A DNA stretch of 34,110 bases, from positions 1 through 34,110 of the forward strand of contig SSTB01000047.1 of assembly GCA_009469665.1 (NCBI GenBank), written 5' to 3'. Source of the stretch: Azonexaceae bacterium (GTDB taxonomy: Bacteria > Pseudomonadota > Gammaproteobacteria > Burkholderiales > Rhodocyclaceae). Below, in pieces: positions 8,962 to 17,216 of this stretch. The first letter of the stretch is position 1. Every line of letters begins with the position of its first letter. The position numbers and the translations under genes are program-made. The notes below the pieces were generated by a model. That model searched no databases, was not told the origin of the DNA, and worked only from the letters and a program-made list of their open reading frames with translations.

Positions 8962-9684
8962 ATGCTACGGTTGCTGTACCGGGACGAACGGGTCGTGGTC
9001 ATCGACAAACCACCTGGACTCCTGGTGCACCGTTCCCAGGTCGATCGCCGCGAAACCCGGTTCGCGGTGCAGTTGCTGCGCGATCAGATCGGTCGCAAGG
9101 TGTGGCCTGTCCATCGCCTCGACCGGGGCACTTCCGGCGTGTTGATCTTCGCCCTCGACGAAGAGGCCTCAGGCCGTCTCGGCAGCCAATTCCAGGCCGG
9201 CCACGTCACCAAGACCTACCGCGCCATAGTGCGCGGGCATCCGCCAGAAACCCTCGTCATCGACCACCCCCTAGAGCGGGTCGACGATCCCTACTTGCGG
9301 TTCCCCGGTGCGGAAACCCGACCGGTACAGAATGCCCTCACCCGCCTGAGGCGCCTCGGCGTCTTCGAACTCGACATCTGCGTCGACCGCTACCCGACCA
9401 GCCGCTACGCCTACGTCAAACTGAACCCGGAAACGGGCCGCAGACACCAGTTACGGCGTCACCTGAAACACATCGCCCACCCCATCATCGGCGATTCCAC
9501 CTACGGCAAGGGGCGCCATAACCGTCTGTTCGCGGCACATTTCGGCGCGGACCGGCTGCTGCTCGCCTGCACCGCCATCTCCTGGCAGCACCCGGACGAC
9601 GGCCGCCCCATGAAAACCGAAGCGCCCGTGGGCGACAGCTTTGCCGCCACACTGGCGCTTCTGGGCTGGGACGGCGATCAGTAG
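8962..9684 (+). CDS. truC: tRNA pseudouridine(65) synthase TruC
   Basis: The 240-residue protein carries the RluA-family catalytic motif HRLDRGTSG with the catalytic aspartate at D54, the KPPGLLVH segment near the start, and the TruC-like late block RRHQLRRHLKHIAHPIIGD followed by TYGKGRHNR. TruC isomerises uridine 65 in certain tRNAs in the cytoplasm. The length is close to that of the family. The ATG at 8962 matches the normal N-terminus; the frame stays open far upstream through the CitE-like gene, but that extension is antisense-like noise with no family similarity. The last 7 bases overlap the end of the convergent CBS-domain gene. Confidence 0.9.
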   Translation: MLRLLYRDERVVVIDKPPGLLVHRSQVDRRETRFAVQLLRDQIGRKVWPVHRLDRGTSGVLIFALDEEASGRLGSQFQAGHVTKTYRAIVRGHPPETLVIDHPLERVDDPYLRFPGAETRPVQNALTRLRRLGVFELDICVDRYPTSRYAYVKLNPETGRRHQLRRHLKHIAHPIIGDSTYGKGRHNRLFAAHFGADRLLLACTAISWQHPDDGRPMKTEAPVGDSFAATLALLGWDGDQ

Positions 9685-10118
9685 CCGATCGAGGACTCGA
9701 GTGCTTCCTGGCGTTTCAATTCCCGCTCCAGATCCACCAAGTCCGCCCCCAGGGCATCACGGGCCGAGACCATGCCCACCGGACGGCCGTCGTCGTCCAG
9801 GACGGGAACGTGGCGGAAGCCCCCTTCCGCCATCATGTGCAGCGCGTAGGCCAACGGCTTGGAGGCGCGGATGGTCTGAAGATCGCTGACCATCACCTGT
9901 GCCAAGGTCGTCTTGTCCGGATCCAGCCCGGCGGCGAGCACCTTGTTCAAAGCATCGCGTTCGGTAAAGATCCCGGCCAGCTTGTCACCTTCGACCACCA
10001 GCAGCGCCCCGATCTTCTTCTGGGCCATGAGCCGGCAGCCGGCACGAACCGTATCCCCCTTGCCGGCCGTGATCAGGGGGCGGCCGGCGATGATGTCGGC
10101 AATCACTCTTCTGGGCAT
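9678..10118 (-). CDS. Tandem CBS-domain protein
   Basis: This 146-residue protein consists of two CBS domains (about 10-65 and 75-130), with the typical segments GALLVVEGDKLAGIFTERD and HVPVLDDDGRPVGMVSARD. There is no catalytic, membrane or DNA-binding partner domain. Stand-alone CBS pairs usually bind adenine nucleotides or similar ligands and modulate other proteins; the target here is unknown. The ATG at 10118 has a strong GAGGAG ribosome site six bases upstream. It is convergent with and overlaps truC by 7 bp, and is divergent from prsT. Confidence 0.88.
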   Translation of the reverse strand: MPRRVIADIIAGRPLITAGKGDTVRAGCRLMAQKKIGALLVVEGDKLAGIFTERDALNKVLAAGLDPDKTTLAQVMVSDLQTIRASKPLAYALHMMAEGGFRHVPVLDDDGRPVGMVSARDALGADLVDLERELKRQEALESSIGY

Positions 10119-10318
10119 GTTTGTCTCCTCGGTTGGGTGTTATTGCCCGCATGGTGGCCGACTTCCAGCGGCTTGGCAAGACCGAAAAACCAGTCGAAAT
10201 CCGGGCACAAAAGTACGCAGATGGATAGCCATGGCTGCCTGCCCCGACGCAGGCCACGACACGCCCAAAGCCCCCTGCCCTGTTAAGGAATTCACGTGGG
10301 CGCCAGCGGCCCCGCCCC

Positions 10319-10324
10319 TATAAT
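10319..10324 (+). promoter_or_regulatory. Possible -10 element for prsT
   Basis: A perfect TATAAT lies 43 bases before the prsT ATG in an otherwise very GC-rich stretch. No good -35 hexamer is found 16-18 bases upstream, so the promoter would be activator-dependent or the match is chance. The rest of the gap between the CBS gene and prsT (10119-10366) shows no other supported feature. Confidence 0.35.
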
Positions 10325-10366
10325 CCGGCATCCTCGTCGCCGCGGACCTTGCCGCCCGCCCCCGCC

Positions 10367-13153
10367 ATGCGCACTCCCCTCGTCGCCCTGCTTTTCGCTG
10401 CCCTGACCGCCACCGCCCAGGCGGCCGACCCCAAGGCCTCCAAGTATTACGAAGACGCCCTGAAGCGCTACGAAGCGGAAGACCTGGCCGGCGCCATCAT
10501 CCAGCTCAAGAACGTCCTGCAGATCGACCGCCAGATGCTGGCCGCCCATGTCCTGATGGGGCGTGCCATGCTGGCCAACGGCGATCTGCCGGGCGCCGAG
10601 GCCGCTTTCGAAGAAGCCCTGCGACTGGGTGTCAGCCGGGGAGAAGTCGCCCTGCCCCTGGGCCAGGTCTACATGCTGCAGGGCAAGCACGAAACCCTGC
10701 TCGAGCGCATCACCCCCGGGGGCCTGCCCCCGGCGCTCCAGGCCGAAGTCCTTATCCTGCGCGCCAACGCCCAGAGCGAGAGGCGCATGGTCAGTGCCGC
10801 GACCCGCTCCCTGGAAGAAGCCCGGGCTGCCGACCCCTCTTCCATCAACGCCCGGCTTTCCCAAGCCGCACTCGCCATTCGCACCGGCGATCTGGCTCGG
10901 GCGACCGAATTGAGCGACGAAGCCCTCAAGCTCGCCCCCCAGGATGCCGGGGCCTGGAACGTGCGCGCCTCCATCTTGCATCTCAAGGGCGATATTCCCG
11001 GCGCTTTGGCCGCCTACGGGAAAGCCGTCGCCGCCAATTCCAAGTACATCGATCCTCGGCTGGCGCGTGCTGGCCTGTTCCTCGACCTGGGCCGTCTGGG
11101 CGAAGCCGAGCAGGAAGTCGCGGACCTCGATCGCATCACCCAGCGCGAACCCCGCACTTACTATCTGCGCGCGCTCATCGCGTCGCAGCGCGGCGATGTG
11201 GAAGCGGCCCGCAAGGCGCTTGCCGAACTGACACGGGTTCTCGATTCCCTGCCCCCCAACATCCTGACCGCCAACCGCCAATTGCTCTTCCTGGCCGGTC
11301 TGGCGCACCATGGCCTCGGCAACCGGGAAAAGGCCATGGACAATCTCACCGTCTATCTGCGCCAGTATCCCGGTGACCCCGGGGCGACAAAACTCCTCGC
11401 CAGCCTCCATCTCGATCGCGGCGAAGCCACCCGAGTGATGACCCTGATCGAACCCCTGCTGCGCGGCAATCCCAACGACCCGCGCGCCCTGGCCTTGCTG
11501 GCCAGCGCCTACATGCAGGAAGGCAATCACCGGCGGGCGGCCGAATTGCTCGACCGGGCCGTCCAGCTTTCCGGCGGCGACGCCGGCATACGCACCGATT
11601 TTGCCTTCAGCCTCCTGGGCAGCGGTCGCGCCGAAAAGGGCCTGGAGCAATTGCAACTCACCCTGGCCAAGGATCCCAAGCAGGCCCGGGCAGGTCTGGC
11701 GCTGGCCACCCACCACCTGCGCAGCGGACAAGCCAAGAAGGCCATCGAAATTGCCGAAAAGCTGGTCAAGAACGACCCCGGCAATCTCACCGCCGCCAAC
11801 CTTCTCGGCGTCGCCCGGCTAGCGGCGGGAGACACCGCCGGCGGCCGCAAGGCCTACGAGCAGGTGATAGCCAAGGATTCCAACTATCAACCTGCCCTCA
11901 TCAACCTCGCCCGCCTCGATCTGGCAGAGGGCAAGGTCGACGCCGCCCGACAACGACTGGTCAGAATGATCGGCAGCGAACAGAAGAACGTCGAAGCGAT
12001 GATCGAGCTCGCCGCCCTGGAAGAAAAGCAGCGCCGCCTGCCGGAGGCCATCCGCTGGCTGGAAAAGGCCCGCGCCGAACCTCCTGGCCAGATTCCCGCC
12101 GGGCTGCGCCTTGCCGACCTCCATCTGCGCAGCGGCAACCCGGCGGAAGCGGTCACCGTCGCCCGCGAACTGGTGTCAAAAAATCCGGAGAACCTCCGCC
12201 TCCTGGATGCCCTGGCCCGGGCCCAGCTAGCCGCCGGAGAGCCACGGGCCGCCCGCCAAACCCTGGCTGAAATGACCCGCTACGCCAATTACGACGCCGA
12301 AGCCCAGCTCCAGGTCGCCCGTCTCCAGGCCGCCGCCGGCAATCCCTCCGGTGCGGTCTACAGCCTGGAGAAGGCTCTCGGCAGCCAACCCGACATGCTC
12401 GCCGCACAAATCCTGCTGGCCGAGGTTTCCATCGATCAAAAGGATTACCCCAAAGCAGAACAGTTGCTCCGCCAGATCGGCGAGCGGCAGGGCGGCAGCG
12501 CCGCCGCCACCCGCCTGCAAGGGGACATCCAGTTGCGCCGCGGACAGCACGCGGCGGCCATCGCCAGCTACCAGGCCGCACTCAGGAAGAGCAACACCCC
12601 CGACATCGCCCTGCGCATCTTCCACGCCCATTTGGCCGCCGGCGATCTGGCCAAGGGCACGACTTTCCTGCAGCAGTGGCACAAGGACAATCCCGGCCAC
12701 TACGGCGTCCTGCGCACCATTGCCGACGCGCAACTGCAGGCCGGGAACCTAGCGGCTGCCCGCAGCAGCTACGAGCAACTGCTCAAAATGCAGCCGGACG
12801 ACGCTGACGTGCTCAACAACCTGGCCCAAACCGCCTTCAAGCAGAACGACAAGGCCGCCGCCTCCCACGCCGAAAAGGCCCTCGCCCTTCGCCCCCAGGA
12901 CGCGAACATCCTCGATACCCTGGGCTGGATTCTCGTCCGTCAGGGACAGCTGGACCGGGGTCTCGCCCTGCTGCGGGACGCCCGCCTGCGGGCTCCGGAC
13001 AGCCTGGAAATCCGCTACCACCTAGCCTACGCCCTGCATCAATCCGGTCGCAATACGGAAGCACGGGACGAAATCGCTTATGCCCTGAAAGGGGGGAGCA
13101 ATTTCGAAGGCGTCGACGATGCCCGCCGCCTGCAAAAGGAGATCGGCAAGTGA
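10367..13153 (+). CDS. prsT: PEP-CTERM system TPR-repeat lipoprotein-like protein PrsT
   Basis: This 928-residue exported protein has a signal peptide (1-19, ending TATAQA) followed by about twenty TPR-like helical repeats along its whole length, for example NLLGVARLAAGDTAGGRKAYEQ and DILDTLGWILVRQGQLDRG-like units near the end. Its length, start (ASKYYEDALKRYEAEDL) and repeat content match PrsT, a protein found in genomes that have exosortase A and make PEP-CTERM proteins with exopolysaccharide. It probably scaffolds export or assembly of matrix components in the periplasm; this is an inferred role. No cysteine follows the signal peptide, so it is not obviously a lipoprotein here. The ATG at 10367 was preferred over a TTG at 10349 because the signal peptide starts there. 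A PEP-CTERM substrate gene follows 176 bases downstream. Confidence 0.88.
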   Translation: MRTPLVALLFAALTATAQAADPKASKYYEDALKRYEAEDLAGAIIQLKNVLQIDRQMLAAHVLMGRAMLANGDLPGAEAAFEEALRLGVSRGEVALPLGQVYMLQGKHETLLERITPGGLPPALQAEVLILRANAQSERRMVSAATRSLEEARAADPSSINARLSQAALAIRTGDLARATELSDEALKLAPQDAGAWNVRASILHLKGDIPGALAAYGKAVAANSKYIDPRLARAGLFLDLGRLGEAEQEVADLDRITQREPRTYYLRALIASQRGDVEAARKALAELTRVLDSLPPNILTANRQLLFLAGLAHHGLGNREKAMDNLTVYLRQYPGDPGATKLLASLHLDRGEATRVMTLIEPLLRGNPNDPRALALLASAYMQEGNHRRAAELLDRAVQLSGGDAGIRTDFAFSLLGSGRAEKGLEQLQLTLAKDPKQARAGLALATHHLRSGQAKKAIEIAEKLVKNDPGNLTAANLLGVARLAAGDTAGGRKAYEQVIAKDSNYQPALINLARLDLAEGKVDAARQRLVRMIGSEQKNVEAMIELAALEEKQRRLPEAIRWLEKARAEPPGQIPAGLRLADLHLRSGNPAEAVTVARELVSKNPENLRLLDALARAQLAAGEPRAARQTLAEMTRYANYDAEAQLQVARLQAAAGNPSGAVYSLEKALGSQPDMLAAQILLAEVSIDQKDYPKAEQLLRQIGERQGGSAAATRLQGDIQLRRGQHAAAIASYQAALRKSNTPDIALRIFHAHLAAGDLAKGTTFLQQWHKDNPGHYGVLRTIADAQLQAGNLAAARSSYEQLLKMQPDDADVLNNLAQTAFKQNDKAAASHAEKALALRPQDANILDTLGWILVRQGQLDRGLALLRDARLRAPDSLEIRYHLAYALHQSGRNTEARDEIAYALKGGSNFEGVDDARRLQKEIGK

Positions 13154-13180
13154 GGCCCTCAGAGGGCGTCGCCACCGCAT

Positions 13181-13199
13181 GTGTCGGTGAAACTTACAC
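13181..13199. promoter_or_regulatory. Palindrome GTGTCGGTGAAACTTACAC, candidate enhancer site
   Basis: The 19-bp inverted repeat has the form GTGT-NN-GT-NNN-AC-NN-ACAC. Its centre is about 100 bases upstream of the transcription start predicted from the sigma-54 promoter at 13263-13278, a standard place for an enhancer-binding protein. The protein that binds it (PrsR would be the expected one for PEP-CTERM genes) is not encoded in the window. Confidence 0.5.
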
Positions 13200-13262
13200 T
13201 CGGCTCCTGCCCGCGCCTTTGAAATACATACAACCAAATGATTTAAAACGTTTTGTTAATAC

Positions 13263-13278
13263 TGGCCCGTTCATTGCT
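13263..13278 (+). promoter_or_regulatory. Sigma-54 promoter for the XDP1-like PEP-CTERM gene
   Basis: TGGCCCGTTCATTGCT matches the -24/-12 consensus TGGCACG-N4-TTGCW at every consensus position except one. Transcription would start near 13289, about 41 bases before the ATG. The remaining gap 13154-13262 contains the palindrome at 13181-13199 and an AT-rich stretch at 13222-13262, suited to DNA bending. Confidence 0.85.
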
Positions 13279-13329
13279 TAACTCTCACCAACTCAATCTC
13301 TACCGCAGCTATTCAAGAAAAGGCGCGCC

Positions 13330-14148
13330 ATGAAACTCAACAAGATGATCTCCGCCTCGCTCCTCGGGGCCTCCCTCGTCGCCCTGGCGGGCTCGGCCCA
13401 CGCCGCAACTAGCTGGTCCTTCGGCGGGAGCGGCGCCAGTATCGTGTCCGCTTACAGCGTTGCTAACATCAGCAGTGGCGCCACCCGCAACAACATCAGC
13501 AGCACTTCCACCTTCGCCAGCGCCACCTTGGGGCAATGGGGCAGCAATCTCGGTGCCGGTGGCGAGGGCACGGTGCCGCAGCACGCAGTCGATAATGCCT
13601 CCCGCACGGAAGCGCTTCTGGTCAACCTGGGGGGGAGCTACGCGCTGACCGAGTTCACGCTCGGTTACGCCTACAACCGTACTAATACTAGCGGTGGCGG
13701 CAACGTTTTGATTAATCATGGCGACGGTACGAGCGCCTACTACGCGAATGGCGCTGATGTTTCTGTGTTCGCCTATACCGGCGGCGGCGCACCTGTTATC
13801 GCAGGAAAGACCTATAACCAATTGCTCACCGACGGCTGGCAGTTGATCGGTAATTACGGCAATGCCCAGGTTGGCACCACAGCCGTTTCCACCTCGGTTT
13901 CCTCAAGCTACTGGCTGGTCGCCGCCTATAACAGCGTCTTTGGCGGCACCTGCTCGGGCTGCTCTAGTGCCACGGGCCAGTCCAGCTACAAGGGCACTGA
14001 CTACTTCAAGCTGTCCGGCGTCGCCGGCAGTCAGCCCGGCGGTGGCGGCGGCGGTAGCGCTCCTGAACCCTCCACGATGGCACTACTCGGCATCTCCATG
14101 CTGGGTGCCGTCGCCCTGCGTCGGCGCCAGAACCCCGCCGCAGTCTGA
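13330..14148 (+). CDS. PEP-CTERM surface protein, XDP1-like
   Basis: This 272-residue exported protein has a signal peptide (1-25, ending GSAHA before ATSW), a glycine-, serine- and threonine-rich body, and a C-terminal sorting signal: APEPSTMALLGISMLG at 244-259, a hydrophobic helix and RRRQ. The glycine run just before the signal is a typical spacer. The block PQHAVDNASRTEALLVNLGG followed by LTEFTLGYAYNR resembles the exosortase-dependent surface protein XDP1 family. Such proteins are cut and anchored or released by exosortase A and are linked to exopolysaccharide and floc formation. It is expressed from its own sigma-54 promoter and followed by a strong terminator, so it is a single-gene unit. 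Codons are slightly more AT-rich and repetitive than in neighbours, as is common for surface proteins. Confidence 0.88.
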   Translation: MKLNKMISASLLGASLVALAGSAHAATSWSFGGSGASIVSAYSVANISSGATRNNISSTSTFASATLGQWGSNLGAGGEGTVPQHAVDNASRTEALLVNLGGSYALTEFTLGYAYNRTNTSGGGNVLINHGDGTSAYYANGADVSVFAYTGGGAPVIAGKTYNQLLTDGWQLIGNYGNAQVGTTAVSTSVSSSYWLVAAYNSVFGGTCSGCSSATGQSSYKGTDYFKLSGVAGSQPGGGGGGSAPEPSTMALLGISMLGAVALRRRQNPAAV

Positions 14149-14166
14149 GCCGGAGGGCTCATGCAA

Positions 14167-14194
14167 ACGGCCCGCTCCGCGGGCCGTTTTTTTT
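14167..14194 (+). terminator. Intrinsic terminator of the XDP1-like gene
   Basis: ACGGCCCGC (14167-14175) and GCGGGCCGT (14179-14187) form a perfect 9-bp stem with a 3-base loop, directly followed by a run of eight T (14187-14194). It lies 18 bases after the stop codon. The gap from here to the ankyrin gene (14195-14404) shows nothing else supportable. Confidence 0.95.
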
Positions 14195-14404
14195 CGCTCG
14201 CTAATCGCCTCACCTCCTGGCAAACCTGCCGCAGGCCGCTGCCGGCTTCCCTGCGTTGGACGTGGTCCCGCCTAAATGGGGAGGCCAGCACGCAGCAGCA
14301 ACACAGGGGCTCCCCCCTCTACCTGCGCGACTGGCGGGAGAGCAAGCCCGCCGGCGACGCAGACTTAGTCGGCCGAGGCTTCCCGGCTGCGACACGCAGC
14401 CGCC

Positions 14405-14899
14405 TCAGCAGGGCTTTCCGGCCTTGCAGCCCTTCAGTATCCAAAGGGAAATCACGCCAGCGGCTTCGTTGGCCATGGCCTTGCGCGCCATGGAACCGGC
14501 GTCCCGGCCCACGTTGGTCTTGAGAAGCGGGTCTGCGCCAGCTTCGAGCAAGAGTTGGGTGTGCTTGGCGTTCTGGGTGTAGGCCGCCATGTGCAGTGGC
14601 GTGGCGCCTTCCTTATCGCGGGCGTTGGGGTCCGCTCCGGCGGCGACCAGGGCCTTGAGGGCAGTCAAATCCGGATTGGTGGCCGCCAGATGGAGCGGCG
14701 TCGAGCCCAGGCCGGTGCGGTAATCGCGCGCTGCAGGTTCGGCCTTGAGCAAGGCCTGGACCTGAGCGCCGGTCCCGATGCGGGCGGCGTCGTGGATGGG
14801 GTGGTCGTGGGCTCCCACAGTTTCAGCCCCGGCAGGCCCCCACTCGAGGACCACACCAAGAATGGCGACGCGCAGCAGGACGTTCAAGGAGGACGGCAT
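14405..14899 (-). CDS. Exported ankyrin-repeat protein
   Basis: This 164-residue protein has a signal peptide (about 1-25, ending GPAGA) followed by three ankyrin repeats: HPIHDAARIG.. (about 33-62), STPLHLAATNPDL.. (about 66-97) and ATPLHMAAYTQNA.. (about 99-130). Each has the consensus TPLH-like turn or a close variant and an AGADP loop. A short capping helix with LKGCKAGKPC ends the protein. Ankyrin repeats bind other proteins; small periplasmic ones have been linked to catalase and stress functions in other bacteria, but no partner is visible here. The ATG at 14899 has GGAG six bases upstream. It is on the opposite strand to the preceding PEP-CTERM gene and 214 bases from the next one. 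Confidence 0.85.
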   Translation of the reverse strand: MPSSLNVLLRVAILGVVLEWGPAGAETVGAHDHPIHDAARIGTGAQVQALLKAEPAARDYRTGLGSTPLHLAATNPDLTALKALVAAGADPNARDKEGATPLHMAAYTQNAKHTQLLLEAGADPLLKTNVGRDAGSMARKAMANEAAGVISLWILKGCKAGKPC

Positions 14900-15113
14900 G
14901 GCAAGCTCCAGGCGGGCAAAAGGCGCAGTCTAGCCGCAAGCGCCCGGGCACAACTTGACCGATTTCAATTTCCGCGCAGCCCTGCGGCGAAGTACCGTCA
15001 GACTCCTCATGCCGAATCGGCGGGCCCGCCTCCACCGCGCCTCATGCGAGGGTCTCCACCACAAGTGCTTCTTGCCACCGCTCCTGAGGCAGGGGTGCCC
15101 GCCGTAAGTTTGC

Positions 15114-15992
15114 CTACCGGGCCGCAACGCCCTGGCGTCGGCGCAGCGTTGCCAAGCCCGCCAGGGCCCCCGCCACCAGGGCGAGGCCGCCCGGCTCCGA
15201 TACCGGCGCGGGGGGCGGATCGACGAGGATGCTGTCGTTGGCGCAGAGTTCCGTCCAGTGGATGTTGAAAGCGGTCTGGCCGTCCCAGCCCGCGGCATCG
15301 AGCAGGGCAAGGTCGAGGCCGATTTCGTAGAAATAGTGCTTGTCGCCGGGGGTGTTGCCCCAGCCGCTCTGGCCAACCAGGGTATAGGCCACATCAGCCA
15401 TGCCGAGCAGGGTACCGGCGGCCAGACTGGTGGGATGGAGGGGATCGGCATGGGCGGGGTCGTAGTTTCCGGCGGCGTTCCACAGACCCAGGTTCCAACT
15501 GGGACTGCCATACACGCCGTTGCGGGCCGAGAAGACGTTTCCGGCCACGGCGGCATTGGCCTGGGCGCCGAAGCTCTCGTAGCTGTAAGTCTTGGTAGCG
15601 CTGCTGTAGCTCAGGGCGTGCTTGATATTGATTCCCACCTCGTAGCTGCCGTCCCGGCCGAAGTCGAGGGCGAAATCGCCCGCACCAAAGGAGTTGGACG
15701 AGGGCTTGTTCAAGGTCCTCGGGTTGTGGCCGGTCACCAGGGCAATGTACAGGCGGTTCCCTGAAATGGTCGCATAGAGCGCCTCGGCGTCGTAGGCCTG
15801 GCCGCCGTAACCGGGGAAGAGACGGGTACCGCCGCCACCGGTCTGGTCCTCGACGGTGGAATGGATCCCGGCGGCGGGTGTCCAGGAAGCGCCACTCACG
15901 CCCCAGTCGGCCAGATTGCCATCGACGGTGATGGGGAGTGCGGCGGCGGAGCCGGCGAGTCCAGCGAGCAAGATGCCCAATAGCGATTTCAT
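15114..15992 (-). CDS. PEP-CTERM protein with a CBM9/DOMON-like domain
   Basis: This 292-residue exported protein has a signal peptide (1-18, ending GSAAA) and opens with ITVDGNLADWG, a typical start of carbohydrate-binding family 9-like or DOMON-like beta-sandwich domains. The C-terminus is a sorting signal of the PEP-CTERM kind, PVSEPGGLALVAGALAGLATLRRRQ, in which the usual PEP is replaced by SEP. Exosortase would recognise it for surface anchoring or release. No sigma-54 promoter was found upstream, unlike the other PEP-CTERM gene in this window. The gap between this gene and the end of the ankyrin gene (14900-15113) and the gap to selD (15993-16160) show no other supported genes. The ligand is unknown. 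Confidence 0.82.
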   Translation of the reverse strand: MKSLLGILLAGLAGSAAALPITVDGNLADWGVSGASWTPAAGIHSTVEDQTGGGGTRLFPGYGGQAYDAEALYATISGNRLYIALVTGHNPRTLNKPSSNSFGAGDFALDFGRDGSYEVGINIKHALSYSSATKTYSYESFGAQANAAVAGNVFSARNGVYGSPSWNLGLWNAAGNYDPAHADPLHPTSLAAGTLLGMADVAYTLVGQSGWGNTPGDKHYFYEIGLDLALLDAAGWDGQTAFNIHWTELCANDSILVDPPPAPVSEPGGLALVAGALAGLATLRRRQGVAAR

Positions 15993-16160
15993 GACCGTTC
16001 CAAAGAGAATTTTTGATGAACGGAGTCTAGAGACCTGGTCCCGCGGGGACGAGGAATTCCATCACGAATCTATGACTTAGGGCCTATCTCCCCCTGCGAC
16101 TGAGCGGAAGACGCCTCTTTGGGCGAATTCCGAACCGCTGGTCTCACCGCCGGAGCGTGC

Positions 16161-17216
16161 TTATTCAACCCGAATTTCCGCTTCCCCCTTCACCACCTCG
16201 CCGACGACGGAGACGTGGCCGAAGCCCTGCTGCAGGAAGATGGACAGGACTTCCGTAACCGCCTCTGGCGCGCAGGCCACCAGGAGCCCGCCGGAGGTTT
16301 GCGGGTCGCACAGGAGGGCGCGCTCGCTCTCGCCCAAGGCAGCATCCAGACGGACGCGGCTGCCATAGGCCGTCCAGTTGCGGCCGGAGGCCCCGGTGAC
16401 ATAGCCGTCCCGGGCAAGTTGGGCGGCGTGGGGAAGGAGGGGCAAATCGCCGTAGCAGAGCCGCGCCGCGACGCCCGACCCCTTGCAGACTTCCAGCAGG
16501 TGCCCGAGGAGGCCGAAGCCGGTGACGTCGGTCACTGCGTGGACGCCGTCCAGACAGGCGAAAAGCGGCCCCGGGGTGTTGAGTTGGGTGGTGCTGGCGA
16601 TGAGGGTCTCGTAATCCGCCGGGGAAAGTTTGCCTTTCTTGTAGGCGGCGCTGTAGATGCCCACCCCAAGGGGCTTGCCCAGAATCAGCCGGTCACCGGG
16701 CCGGGCGCCGCTGTTACGCTTGACGTGGGCCGGATCCACCAGGCCGATGGCGACCAGACCGTAGATGGGCTCGACCGAATCGATGGTATGGCCCCCCGCC
16801 ACGGGAATCCCCGCCGCCCGGCAGACCGTCTCGCCACCTGCCAGGATGCGGCCGATGGTTTCCACCGGCAGGGTATTCACCGGCATGCCGACGAGGGCCA
16901 GGGCGAACAGCGGCGTGCCTCCCATGGCGTAGACGTCCGAGATGGCGTTGGTGGCCGCGATACGCCCGAAGTCGAATGGGTCGTCGACGATGGGCATGAA
17001 GAAATCCGTGGTGGCCACGATGGCCTGGCGCTCGTTGATCTGATAGACCGCGGCGTCGTCAGAGGTCTCAATGCCGACCAGCAACTGGGGCGGCACGAAG
17101 CCCCGCGCATTCTGGGCGAGGATGGCCTCCAGGACACCGGGGGCGATCTTGCAGCCGCAGCCGCCGCCGTGAGCGAGCTGAGTGAGGCGGGGCACCGCTG
17201 GCGTTTGCTCGCTCAT
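16161..17216 (-). CDS. selD: Selenide, water dikinase SelD
   Basis: This 351-residue protein aligns from memory along its whole length with E. coli SelD. It has the glycine-rich N-terminal HGGGCGCK segment with the catalytic cysteine at C20 and lysine K23, then DDAAVY, TTDFFMPIVDDPFDFGRIAATNAISDVYAMGG, GGHTIDS, DVTGFGLLGH and CDPQTSGGLL. It makes selenophosphate from selenide and ATP, for selenocysteine or for 2-selenouridine in tRNA. The active-site residue is cysteine, not selenocysteine. The start overlaps the preceding copper-chaperone gene by 4 bp (ATGA), so the two are translationally coupled. No selA, selB, selU or obvious selenoprotein gene is in the window. Confidence 0.95.
   Translation of the reverse strand: MSEQTPAVPRLTQLAHGGGCGCKIAPGVLEAILAQNARGFVPPQLLVGIETSDDAAVYQINERQAIVATTDFFMPIVDDPFDFGRIAATNAISDVYAMGGTPLFALALVGMPVNTLPVETIGRILAGGETVCRAAGIPVAGGHTIDSVEPIYGLVAIGLVDPAHVKRNSGARPGDRLILGKPLGVGIYSAAYKKGKLSPADYETLIASTTQLNTPGPLFACLDGVHAVTDVTGFGLLGHLLEVCKGSGVAARLCYGDLPLLPHAAQLARDGYVTGASGRNWTAYGSRVRLDAALGESERALLCDPQTSGGLLVACAPEAVTEVLSIFLQQGFGHVSVVGEVVKGEAEIRVE

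Noticed and set aside
10153..10167. TGGCCGACTTCCAGC as a sigma-54 promoter for prsT
   Set aside because: Only the GG and GC dinucleotides fit; the rest of the consensus is missing.
10292..11731. Long open frame (479 codons) on the minus strand inside prsT
   Set aside because: It is antisense to a well-supported TPR protein, has low-complexity Gly/Gln-rich composition and no family motifs; high GC keeps such frames open.
16161..17216. SelD as a selenoprotein, or a selenium gene cluster
   Set aside because: The active-site codon encodes cysteine with no in-frame TGA, and no selA, selB, selU or selC was found nearby.
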